Source: Macquaria australasica (Eukaryota; Chordata; Actinopteri; Centrarchiformes; Percichthyidae). From it: a stretch of DNA of 64,000 bases. Under the pieces are notes generated by a model. The model did no database searches. It had not been told where the DNA came from and saw only the letters and a program-made list of their open reading frames with translations. Position 1 is the stretch's first letter; each line of letters begins with the position of its first letter. Shown piece after piece: positions 22,944 to 34,075 of this stretch. The stretch is from contig SEMN01000123.1 in NCBI GenBank assembly GCA_005408345.1, forward strand, positions 62,001 through 126,000, written 5' to 3'. The translations under genes were made by a program, and so were the position numbers.

Positions 22944-25900
22944 TTAGTCCTGTCTGAAAAGCTTGTTATTTCTTTATTCCTTTAGCAGGTGTGGTGATGC
23001 TGATTATCAATATGCTTTCACATTGAGAATAGCCTCACCAGCTACATAAAAAGTCCAAACATTGCCTACTTTATCACAGTATAAATGGCACCGTATACTG
23101 ATGTTTGAGGCTTCTCATAACAATGTCATTTGAATGAATGAATCAGCTGCTATTTGAATCAAGATGAGATGAGAAACCTCCACCTGCTGAATTTTCATCT
23201 ACAACAGGAAGCAAGCCAGACTGCCAGAGGAGAAATGAAGAGGTCTGTAGGGCAGGAAAAAAAAAGAAATGAGAAGAATGAATCTCCACATCTATATTGT
23301 ATGCCCTGCAGTTGTAAAAAAGGCATTTGCTGTCAGTGTGCTGTGTATCGGTAACAGATAACTTAAAGCCTCCACACAGGTTCAGTAACATATTACGTGG
23401 GACTCAGGAGTCTTGAATCCGTGCTATGTTGGTACGACTGCTGCACTGTGGATATTAATACACCCAGTTTTCCCCAGGGTGGAGAGAGACAGAGCTCAGC
23501 GATCTCTCATCCCTGCTTTATCACAGATGACGTGACACCTGGTATGGATCACCTCATCTCACCCATGCTCGCACTGTCATATGCGTCGCATTTGAACATG
23601 GTCACCCCCCCCCCCACACACACACACACGCATATGCTCTGCGTGGCACATGACCCTCTCTCCTCCTCAGTCTAACCCTGTCACTGTGTTCTCCATGCTT
23701 TTCAGAAACCTAGTCACCCCTTGACAAGGGGTAACACACACACACACACTCCAGCACATACCCGGCCACAGCCTAATGCATGAACAGTCTGACATGACCC
23801 CATGTGTTTCACTAGTGACCCCTCTCCAGAGCTCCCATGCTGTTAATAACACACACTACCACCCATGGTGACACACATGCTTTTCCCCGAGACACAGCAC
23901 TGCAGTCTAGTGCTGAGAAGAGAAAGCGCAGAGAAGGGAGACTCTTGAGGGACTGCTTGCGAGGCGAGGGTCATGTGACAGCCGGAGGCAGCCAAAGAAA
24001 AGTGTAGACTACCTTACTGCCTTTTTATACTGTAGAAAGGTAGTCCGTGGAGAAGCAGACAACACAACTGTCTTTGACATTTAAAGTTCAATAAAAGACT
24101 ACAGCAACTATTTTAGGGTAAGGGTTAGATACGGTTTAGGGTAAGGTTTACTTACATGTATCTAACTTACATACCTCAATGCAGAATTTAAAAATATAAA
24201 AAACATATGATTAAGAGACAAACAAATGAGACTCAACATTGCTGCGTTCCCGTCATATGGGATGGACAGTAGAGATAGGAAAGATTCTCATTATGGGTGC
24301 ACCGATCTGACAACACAACACTGATTACTGAATCCCACTGTGTGGAAGTCATCATTTTTATGTAAGGTAACATGAGGCCAGGGATTGCAGTGGCACTAAA
24401 AACATTTTGGCTAATATTAGGCACTCGTGTTTGTGTGGTTTTCAGGCAGTTCCATCCAAGTTGGATTATCTGAAAATGAAACTGTGTCAAACCCACAAGA
24501 TCTATAACTGTGTAATAATAGCTCTCACAGACAATGGCGTTCTATGAGTTGAAGGATAAGTCTGCTGATGTTCTAAATCCCTCAAAAAAGACTAAAACCA
24601 CAGATGAACTGATTCTACTAACAAGCATTGTCTGTGTAGCCTAATTTAGCTTACTCCTCTGTGCCATAGAGCTCCATTGTTGTCCAAAAACACATCACTT
24701 AGCCACGGTGTTGCACTGGCTGACATGTTCCTTCATTACAATGAACATGGGCGCTGTAGTTTAATTTGAGTGAATCACGCCGCCGTGAATACTTAGTAGT
24801 GCACCAAATCCACGGCTGAAAATAGTCCCCAACAAAAGCACTCCTGTTTGAGTGATATGTATGTTTGTGACAAATTATTAAGATTTGCATCTGCAGTAAG
24901 AACAAATGGCTTGGGGCTGAGCGCGACAGACAGACTAGAAAGGTTGGAAGGTATTAAAAGACAGACTAAAAGATTGGTTTTGCGCATTTGATGGGATTTG
25001 TTGAGAATACCAAAAGTAAAATATTGCCAGCCTTATGCTTTCAGGCCAGCAGTAAGCACAGTGTAGCTTTGCTTGCTAGCTAGCTCGGCAACCTCAGACA
25101 GTCACATGACCTTCACCTTACATGCTGTAGCGGTCCCTCGAGATCCTCCTGAGCAGATAAAGTCAGACAGACAGGTTTTATGGGGAATGTGAGCACCTTT
25201 ATGGGCCTGGGAGGTGGTCAAGAATCATGCGATCAAAGGGAATCGTAAAGTGACAGACATACATGCACACACACTTACACACTGACCGTCTGCCCCTCAT
25301 TAAACAATGATATGGCAGGTTTTGGGGGAAAACATGTGTCCACTGAGGCAAAATGAGATGCAGGGGAATGCTGGAGTGTGTGTGCAGAGGTTTTTAAATT
25401 CACACGAATGGTCGAGGTCACTGCCAGTACTTCTGCTGTTCTCTTCCTGTTTTCAATTCTGCAGTCTGAGTACAACTCTCACTGCAGATGGAAGTCAGAG
25501 AAATTAGGCGGCCTAAACCACATCATTTTTGTTCTTGTGTATTACCATAAAAGCCTGCTGCAATCTAGTCTGTCCGTCTCCCCCATTCTCTCTTTCCCTG
25601 ATTACAGAAGGTGATGCATGGCATTAGCCACAGGAAGCTCTGATTAATGCTGAGAACAGTCACCAGAATATCCGCAGATTCATATGAGGCCCTGAGGTTA
25701 CACAGCCGCTCACGAAGGCATGCACAGCTTTTAGTCACTGTGCAGTACATCTATTTTAGAGTCTATCCTTTTTCCCTCATCGTCTCTTTGGTGTTCTTCT
25801 TTTAACCTGTTACCACATGTACGCTCACATACAGAATGATACGTGTAGCGGAAAAAAGAAAGTTCATGTTCATGTGGTGTAAATCTACTTTTATTCTTTC

Positions 25901-26339
25901 ATCCCTGCCCCTGCATTGTAAGACAGCAGAAAGCTCCTAACATACCTACTTTCTCTCTCTCACACACACACCCACATGACACTCACTCTTTAATCCTCTC
26001 TGTCCTGATCTCCTCCTCACACACCTTTAGCTGAAATCTGCCTCTCACCCCTCTCTCTCTTTTCCCAGTGCTGATCTTTCACTCTCCAAGCTCCTCCATC
26101 ACCACCGCTCTGCCGCTCAATGTCAGATGTAGTTCACGTGCATTACACGTGCTCACACACACACTACGCACGCTCACACGCGCACATTACATCACATCAC
26201 TATCAAATTCGCAGTACACTTCTATCAGTGCTTCCTATGGCTGTGTGCCACTATTTAAACATTAGATTTACATTAGGGAAGTCATTGATTAATTATCAGT
26301 TAATCGCCATTAATAAATGAATTGATCAAAAATATATTA
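22291..26339. other. non-coding stretch with microsatellites
   Basis: Contains (AC)n at 22909-22940, an 11-C run followed by (AC)n at 23605-23629, (AC)n at 23731-23750, and CA-rich patches near 25960 and 26150-26190. No gene is supported. A degenerate GGGTTAG-like patch at 24112-24150 is not a telomeric array. Confidence 0.55.
22909..22940. repeat. (AC)n microsatellite
   Basis: Sixteen uninterrupted AC units in unique flanks. Confidence 0.95.
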
Positions 26340-28069
26340 ACAGACAATGCTCACACACAGATAAAAGGAGGTCTTTCTGCCACTGCCCTCCATAGATGAG
26401 AAACAGAGAGCTAGTTTAAGTAACCTACCTAAGTAACTAGTTGCTATGTGTGAGTTGTTGCCTGGCAGCTATCCAGACTCTAATGCTAAACTACCAGCTC
26501 TAATACAACTAGCTAATGGCTGCTCAGGCAGACAGCGTCAGATAGTGGAGAGCACCACCGCACCACTGTTACAATGCTAACGTCGGGGACAAGCAGTACT
26601 TTTAAACAAACTTTCTAAGCAATGTTCCTCTTGTCTTTAGGTGTAGATCCAATTTACTGTCTGAAGTGAAATGTTTTAGAATTCCCTGGGCCGGTAAAGT
26701 TGCCACGACATCTGTCCCACCTGGTGTTTTCAGCAGCTGGACTAGCTACAGTGAACAAAGAGCTGTCAACTCACCCAGTCTTGTAGCTACAATATGGGAC
26801 GCTCATTATCTTAAATAAAAGCAGTAAAATGGAAATCTGTTGTCGACAGATTGGTCTAACAGGTAACAGATATTGGCTGTTGCCACATTCCTTTTTGTTG
26901 AAATAAGAAAAATGGGTTAGACTTTGGTTCAAGTTCTAGATCTGTCCACATTTAATTGTAATTTATGTCCTTCAATAAAGTCTAGAAGTTGTTTAGCATA
27001 ATATGCTATATTTTATATTTTGAACTCATCAGGCCATTTGTAGAATCGTGATAAAAGGAAATCAGACCAGCAGCCGTCTTTGTTATTAAAATTTAGACTA
27101 TGTTAAATTTCATTTTTTGCTCAAATATCTAATTTACTTGGATTTGGCAGTTATTGTAGTAAGCCATGCCTGTGGTTTAAAATGAAGTTATTAAGGTAAA
27201 CATGCCCTTTGTGTTAAACCTGTAATAACAGTTTTTTTGGCCAGGAAACAAGCTGTGAACATGTTATCACATTTTAAGTTGATGATGGTGAACTTGGCAA
27301 ACAGTTTACTATTTACACATCTGGCAGATACAGAGCAGCATTAGCATTCATGTGGAGTCGTGTTTCGGGCCACCTAATATTCCCTCTCATTTTAGCTCTG
27401 TTTTTGGTCTCTACCAACTCCTGAGGAAAATATCTGACTCGTTAGCTGCCAAATGCTCCACTATGTTCACCAGCTAGTCGCTAACTTTGTCTGTCTGCCA
27501 TTTGGTGCTGGGCAGGTAGTGCACAGTGGGTTTGTAAAGCTTTTTCACTTAAACAAAGCTGTGAGAGCGGTTAAGGGCTGGAAAACCATGACAATGATCT
27601 AAAAGCTGCTATAAAGCTCTGTAGTAGAGTCATGTGATTATTCTCTGAGAGTTGAAAATTGCGAGCAACCATTAATACAATAATATTGATTATAGCAGCT
27701 TTAAGTGATTCTGCTAAAGATTAACTGACTATTGACTATATAATAACTGATATGAATAGGCTTGTGTGTGTGTGTGTTGCATTGTTATGTGTGCTATGTG
27801 TGGTGAAGTCATCACATGGCATTATTTACTACCTTTACATACAATAAGTGCATGACTGAAGAACTATCACACAACCTGAAAGCGTAAGCAGGTAGAAATT
27901 TAAACTGAGGAAACAATGTTAAACTGGTATTTATTTACTGTTTTATTCTGCCCTCATTGATTCCATGTAAGCCTTACCTCATTCAAGTTACCATACAATA
28001 GTGCTACAAATTGTTACAAGCCTTGCAGTATACAAAGCTCCAAAGCGGAGTTTGATCTAAGTGGGGATC
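26340..28069. other. repeat-derived and unique non-coding sequence
   Basis: The block 27360-27700 (CTACCAACTCCTGAGGAAAA, then CACTATGTTCACCAGCTAGT) matches my memory of another frequent teleost repeat, but no second copy is in this window. The 26380-26600 part has similar GCTAAC/AGCTAG-rich wording. No gene recognised. Confidence 0.4.
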
Positions 28070-28330
28070 CCTGAGGACTTTTTGCTATTGATACCCAGAG
28101 ACGAGTGGATTGAGCAGAGATTTCACAGTGTATCCGCGTCTCTTCCCAGACACATTGTCAATATCCTCATTCACCGTCGCACCTTTGTTTTCTAAATGCC
28201 CCAACCCGTCGGGGAATACATCTTAAATGCCACGGTGACCTGAACGAAATGAAAAATACAGTCCCTCTATTATTCAGCAGCTCATTACCTCTCTTGCAAA
28301 GTCATCCCTTTCTTTTTGGTCGAAGAAAAT
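28070..28330. promoter_or_regulatory. conserved non-coding element-like block
   Basis: A non-repetitive stretch of balanced composition, including GCTATTGATACCCAGAGACG, CATTGTCAATATCCTCATTC and GTCGGGGAATACATC. There is no long open frame and no microsatellite. It stands out from its AT-drifted flanks. Function is inferred only from texture. Confidence 0.28.
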
Positions 28331-28989
28331 TCACTAGAGCAGAATCCATTTGTTTTCTGTGTCATTAAGTTAACCATCATCTGTTTTAATCATTCATCCA
28401 CTTGAGCTGGTGTCTTTCTCAGAATACATTTGAGTGGGTAAGAAAGAAACAAGAAAATCACTAGTAGCTGCTGGATACAGTTCAACTAATGAGCAGCTCA
28501 ATATTTCTGACCGGTAGTGTTGGGGCTTTTTTTATCAATATGTGAAGCAGTTGCATTTCATTTCTACATCCCTTTGTCCCTTTTGTTATTCGGCAGCCCT
28601 CTGTCTATCTCCTCAGCTGTGTTTCCTACCAAAATAAATATGAGATGTTGCTTATTCATTTTCCATTTGCTCTCATCTTGCTGTCGCTCTCTGCCTCTGA
28701 CTATGCGGGAGATTGGAATGATGAAACAGCAAGTCAAAAAGAGGGGGGAAAAAACACGTCAACTGACGTGTTTTCATACACTTTTATTTACTTGTTCATT
28801 GAATAAGTCTATTTGATTGATCTATTTTTAATCAAATATGGTCAAAGTCATTATGCCCCCGCCTTTCTGCTGAGTTGTTGTCAAGCAAGAGACGTTCTAT
28901 TAACTATTTACATGCTGATTTATTGACATCTTTCACTATAAACCCTGCCCTATCTGTCTTCTATCATCTCCCATCTCTCCACAACTTTC
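28331..28989. other. non-coding; contains a bZIP-like palindrome
   Basis: No gene supported (the 99-codon plus frame at 28517-28816 has no domain). Contains the perfect 24-bp inverted repeat at 28751-28774 described in the findings and a 15-nt splice-flanked segment at 28423-28437. Confidence 0.5.
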
Positions 28990-29260
28990 TCCAAGGGCTT
29001 TAAATCTAATCCGGACGGCAGTTTACTTTCTCTTACAATGCCAAAAGAAAGGGCATCCTAATAAAGCTCGGAATATCAAAGTGTCCTTTTGCGAAGCCAA
29101 TTTATATCAGAGGGGCCAAGGCTTCTCTTTACTACGGGCATGTCCTGTTTACTTCACGAAGGACTTGTTTTATGCGTCTAAATCGTGAATAATAATAATG
29201 ATGATGGAGCCTTCATCTTGGCACTCCATCACAGTTTGAACCCCTGCCATCGCTGGCCAC
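28990..29260. promoter_or_regulatory. conserved non-coding element-like block
   Basis: A unique block with AATCCGGACGGCAGTTTACT, AAGGGCATCCTAATAAAGCT and CGAAGCCAATTTATATC, and no simple repeat until an ATAATAATAATGATGATGG patch near 29190. Texture resembles constrained vertebrate non-coding DNA. No coding frame is present. Confidence 0.28.
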
Positions 29261-29327
29261 ATAAAACCAACTGCAGACAGATAGAGACAGAGGGGGGAAG
29301 AGAGATTTATTTACTAATGTGGTTAGT

Positions 29328-29342
29328 CCCCCCCCCCCCCCC
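29328..29342. repeat. poly-C run
   Basis: Fifteen consecutive C on the plus strand. Confidence 0.95.
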
Positions 29343-29464
29343 TTGGTAGAAGAATGTATCCTTTTGGAGCATCTTTCTTAGTGGCTTTGGCATTTTGGCA
29401 AATAATTAGGAAAGATTTTTATGACATTCACGGCAATTAAGTTTGTCCAATTGATGTTGAGTTG

Positions 29465-29920
29465 TACTGAAAGAGATAAACAGAGAAAGAGAAGACAGAT
29501 GTGCAAAGACGGGAAAAAAGGATGCAGAAAAGAGAGGAGGAGGAGCTAACCAGAAGGGAAACAGGGAGAGGAAGGAGAAGCAGCAGGGGAGGTGTTTGTG
29601 TGGAAGTGAAGATGATGGTGAAGGGGAGGTACTGGCAGCAGGAAGAGAATGATGAGGAATGATGCATGAGAGGAGATAAACAGGCACGGAGGCAGCTGCA
29701 CAGAAGATGCAGGGGGAGTAGAAGACAGACAGCGGTCTATGGAGGGGATTGATCGCTGATCTTGGGATGAAAATTTAGAGATCACAGCTTGGGATGTTCC
29801 TCTGGACAGGAAACTGATAGATGGAAGGCTGCATAGAGAGAGAGGGGGAACGAGAGAGCATGGGTACACAGAGAGAGAGAAAGTGACAGAAATGAAAGAG
29901 CCGATGCCACAGTGGAGTCA
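29465..29920. repeat. purine-rich low-complexity tract
   Basis: The plus strand is strongly A/G-biased (runs of AGAGGAGGAGG, GGGAGAGGAAGGAGAAG and AGAGAGAGAGAAAG). The Ser/Pro/Leu-rich minus-strand frames (up to 107 codons) simply translate this bias. No protein call is justified. Confidence 0.7.
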
Positions 29921-32900
29921 AAGATTTCTTTCCTCCACTTGTGACCTTTAAAAATGGGCTGCAGTGAGCAGGGCCTCTCACTGCAGCCATCCTTCTCTTG
30001 CCTTTCTTAGATTCTTTTAATAGAAAAAAAAAAGCTCTGCAAATCTGTCAGCAGCCATTTACTCCCAGAATTACAGCTCACAATCTCTTCCCTCTGAGGA
30101 CTCCAAACAAAACTACATCCGAAATAATTATATCTGAACCCCCCGTGAAGATTTATGGCTGTGAAAAAAATTAACCATAAGCTCCCACTGCGTGCTAATG
30201 CACCCATCTGTGCTTCTGAAAGCACTTTCTGGCTTCTATTCGCACAAGCACACACACACACACATAACTAATATGTGTTGTTAATCCCTTTCTCCACTCA
30301 GCCAATGTTGAGTAGTCACTTCTGACCACACACACACATTCACACGCTTGTTTGTTCACTTTTATTGATGGGCGTTGATGCATTAGTAGTGTGTTAGAGT
30401 GATATTCTATTTTTAGTCTTGACTCATGTAAGGGATTACAATTTGAAATCCTATAGTTAAAATGCAGTTGCTAATCCCACTAACGCTTCGTTACTTTGAC
30501 ATTTTAGGGGATGGCTCTTCCTGCTGTTTTACAAGCAGTTTGGTAAAGAGGTGGAGGGTTGATGTCAGTTTGTGTCTGTGTGTTCGCGTTAGTTTGGCGC
30601 AGGGGTTGGAAATGGGGGAAGGCAGCTAGCCTCTGTAAAGAGAGGGGGGATATAACTTCCAGTAACTCCAAAAGTTGTCATATTTACATGTTGTGTCTTC
30701 TTAGCTCGCTAGCCAGCCACAGGTAAGCTTACACTCAGGAATCACCTGGAGTTTGAGGGTGTGTGAACCCCTCAGCTTCACTGCAGCTAAGCTAGCTGTT
30801 GATGGTCAGTAAATGCCTCCAAATCATAACGTTAGGCTGGCTCCTCATAAGCCATAATCTCATGTTTTCTATTTCTGCATATGCTGAATACAGAAGATGC
30901 GAAAGGTTTTGCAATGTAACAAATTTACGATGTTAAAACAAAACAAAATACTTTTATAATAACAACGTAAAAAATGACAAACCCACAGAGAATTATAAAC
31001 TGACTCTGGTATTCCTCTGTACATTTTTTTTTTTTGGTTTTACAGCCAGCAACTTAACTGATCCAAATTTTTTAAAAATGCAGATAAAGTTAAGTATTGT
31101 TATTACTTTTTCAATGAGTAAAATGATTGACAGATTACATTTGCCGAGTACTTTGCCCATTATTGCAATTTTTTTTCACTGTTCAAGCTATTCCTCATTC
31201 TGTTCTCCAAATGTCCTTCTCCGTATTGTCAGTCTCTGCCTTTCATGTCAAGTCGTAAAAAAAAAAAAGAAATTTGAGGTATTTCTTTTTCTCACTTTCA
31301 CAGCCAAGGCCAAGCTTCTGGGAGCCAAGCTGGGAAACTGTAGCAATCGGCGACTCCATAAGCAAAGTGAGCATGTCTCTAGGTGCTGAATTATCATAGC
31401 TGGCTGCCTTGACACGCCTGGGAATGAGAGGAGAGGGAGAGGGAGAGGGAGGGAGAGAACAGTGCGGAGGAGAGCAGAGGTTGACGTGCTTGTTTCGTTT
31501 CTTGTGCATGATCCAGGTGACAGGTGCTGGTGCAGAAAATGGCAGCCCCCACAGGGCTCCACCTAAGGGGGCTGCCGTCACCGGTGTACAGGTGTGCAGG
31601 TGTACGCGGAGGTGTGTGTTTGCGTGCACAAGGGCTGCCACAGTATATCATACATCAGCACTTCAACGTGTGTTTGTACACATTCGCTGTTGTGTGTACT
31701 TCACTGTGTGTGTGTGTGTATGCATTATGACAGTAATACTCTATGACAGAATGATCACACCCTTCTCCCCACAGCTCCGAGGAGTCTCTCAGCTCCACTC
31801 CTCTCCCTCCGCTGCCCCCCAGGGGAGCTATGTGCTCCCACATATGTCAAAGCCTGTTTCCTGTGGGCAGCTACGCTCCCCTGCATCTCATTCACTCCCA
31901 TCTCCACCTCTCTGCCTGCCCACATAATCTCAGGAGTCTTCCCAATGCTAAACAACTAAACCAACAGAAATCAAACACAGAGAAACATATGGACCCCATG
32001 ACATGACAACATTAAGCCATACTGTCCATCTGGCCTGCTGTAAGTTTGTGTTTGTGGCTGTCTTCTGTGTCTATGCCTCTGCTGCACCACATAATGAGGA
32101 TGTGGGTTTTCGAACAGATTATATCCTTATTTGTCACTGTTTAATGAGCTGGGAGAAGTTTTGAACCCAGATGTGAAAGGGAAAAAAAAATGATACTGTT
32201 GACATCTGGCTGACAGTCTGAAGCTGCAAAAAAAAAAAAATAATAAAAAAAAAACTGCATGATCAGTTTGCTTTCATAATTCAGTGAAATGTGTTTTGTT
32301 ATCATCACCATAACATTTTAATGCAACTGAAAAGAATCACAAGCAGGATATAATAAAAAGCATATAATAAAGGATTTGAAGAGTTGCAGTCATCGTTTAA
32401 TCTTGCCGCAAAAACTAACATCACGTCAGAGACTCTCCTGCAGGGGGATTACATTCTTAAGTGATCATATTGCATATCTCAATCTCAATAAGTAATTAAA
32501 TGTAATATTGAAGCTTCAAATCTGTTTTTTCCCCTTCTCTCTTTGAGAAAAAAAAAAGAAAATGATGAAATGTGCCAGTGGGTTGAAATAATTTCACTTG
32601 TTTCACTGCAATTTATCTTGTTTGCAGAAAAAAAAAGAAGAGACTGTAAGACTCAATACGCCATTTAATTACTTGTTCAGTCTTAGTTTTTTTTAGTTTT
32701 TTTATTGTGCTGCACCATCTGTTCAAACACTCTCTCCTCTTCACTCCATTCCTCCTGTTCTCCATCAAGTAAGAGTCCTGTGCAGTGAGCCGCCACTTGG
32801 ACCATAAAGCATCTCACCTGCATTAGTCCATTTCCAGTCAATTACTCCTCCTAAATCACGGCCTCCAATAAAGAGTGAACAGATACTCTCAACAGAGGGA

Positions 32901-33109
32901 CGTAGTGTGCAGGTGCTAGGGGTGTCACGCTATAAATCTTCCTCCCTCGTTTGGCGAACTGAGCAAGGCATTATAAAAGGTGGAGGGCACAAAAGTTCCC
33001 GTCCTTTACTGCTGGTCCGATAAGGTTTGAGAGGTGCCTCCTTGCATTTCGCTGGGAGTGACGCATGAGTCATTGCAAGTGTGAGCGGGCTGACCAAGAG
33101 TCACGGGGG

Positions 33110-33141
<32 letters not shown>

Positions 33142-33584
33142 GAGAGAGAGACGAGGGCTCTCGTGCCTCTAATGTAATTGCCTGGACCACTTCATCATAA
33201 ACAAAGCACTCGTGTGCAACGTTGGCTTATCTCCCCCAACCACCACTCCACCCTCAACCCCTCCATCCCAGGCGACACTATCTCAGAGAGCGGCTTAAGG
33301 ATGGGCTTTGGGCCACATCAATAAACATCAGCACAGATCAACCTGTCAGCAGGAGGGAGGCTGTCATGCACGGCACAAGCCAGGCTATATGTAAAAAAAA
33401 AAAAAAAAACTAGGGGAGGTGACGATATGGCTGAAATCACTATCATGTTATTAATTTAATAATAATATAACATATCTTACAGTTAATATATACCAAAATA
33501 TGGTAATTGAATTAGTCATTCACTTATCTATAACATCAGACAAAACATTTTACAGATGTAAAACAAAACCTTAATTTATAGTTA
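29921..33584. other. non-coding stretch, simple repeats, one doubtful exon
   Basis: Contains CA runs at 30249-30263, T/A homopolymers (31026-31037, 31258-31269, 32229-32254), GT runs at 31704-31719 and (AG)n at 33111-33136. The longest frame of the window (31409-31927, plus, 172 codons) runs through low-complexity GAG-rich and GT-rich sequence and has no recognisable domain. A splice-acceptor-linked segment at 31775 is discussed in the findings. No RNA gene recognised. Confidence 0.5.
33111..33136. repeat. (AG)n microsatellite
   Basis: Thirteen AG units, followed by a short interruption and a second short (AG)n at 33141-33151. Confidence 0.95.
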
Positions 33585-34075
33585 CAATCCTTAAAGGGGA
33601 ACCCCACCGATTTTACACATCAAAGTCTGTTTACAGGTCTTTGAGACTACTACTGCACAAAGTCTGATAAAGTCTGATAAATTGAGTGATGTCAGTATGG
33701 GATGAAGACTACAGGTTTGAAAATGCACACAATCTGGGGGTGTGGAGTTAGAAAGAAGTGGGCTTACCAGACCTCTGTAGCCCGCTACTCTTCTCTGCTT
33801 GAGGCTAGCAGCTCGAGGCTATATTAGCTGATACTAGATAACACACCCACATTTCCAACCAAACTGTTGGCGGTCGAGGTGCATCGTGGGCAATGGGCTG
33901 TTGTACTACAAGCGTTACTGGAGTTTTGACCTCTTGTAGCGATGAACTACCTCTGCAGTTCCATTGAGCTGTAGTGAGTTTCAGCATCACCCATACAAAC
34001 CATGGGTTCATTTTTTGTGCATGGGCATGCAAATAGAATCCTACAGGGAAAAGACAGACTTTGATAATTGATAAA
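33585..34075 (+). mobile_element. repeat E, copy 1, with imperfect inverted ends
   Basis: Aligns with 45045-45310 through a GGAGT(T/C)AGAAAGAAGTG block, ACCTCTGTAGCCC(G/A)CT and CCAAACTGTTG(G/C)CGGTCGAG. The left end (GATTTTACACATCAAAGTCTG) has an inverted partner near 34050-34075, which in reverse complement reads GATTTATCAATTATCAAAGTCTG. That suggests a non-autonomous DNA element of about 490 bp. The wording AAAGGGGAACCCCACCGATT matches my memory of a common teleost repeat. No coding capacity. Confidence 0.6.

Noticed and set aside
24112..24150. Telomere-like GGGTTAG words
   Set aside because: Only a few degenerate units without a tandem TTAGGG array.
29406..29869. Ser/Pro/Leu-rich minus frames (up to 107 codons)
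   Set aside because: Translations of a purine-rich tract in several overlapping frames at once.
31805..31835. CTCF-like CCCCCCAGGGGAGC word
   Set aside because: Two core mismatches to the consensus; too weak to call by eye.
31409..31927. Longest open frame (172 codons, plus)
   Set aside because: Runs through GAG-rich and GT-rich low-complexity sequence, with Cys-Val runs from the microsatellite and no recognisable domain. Only its last part after 31775 is kept as a weak exon candidate.
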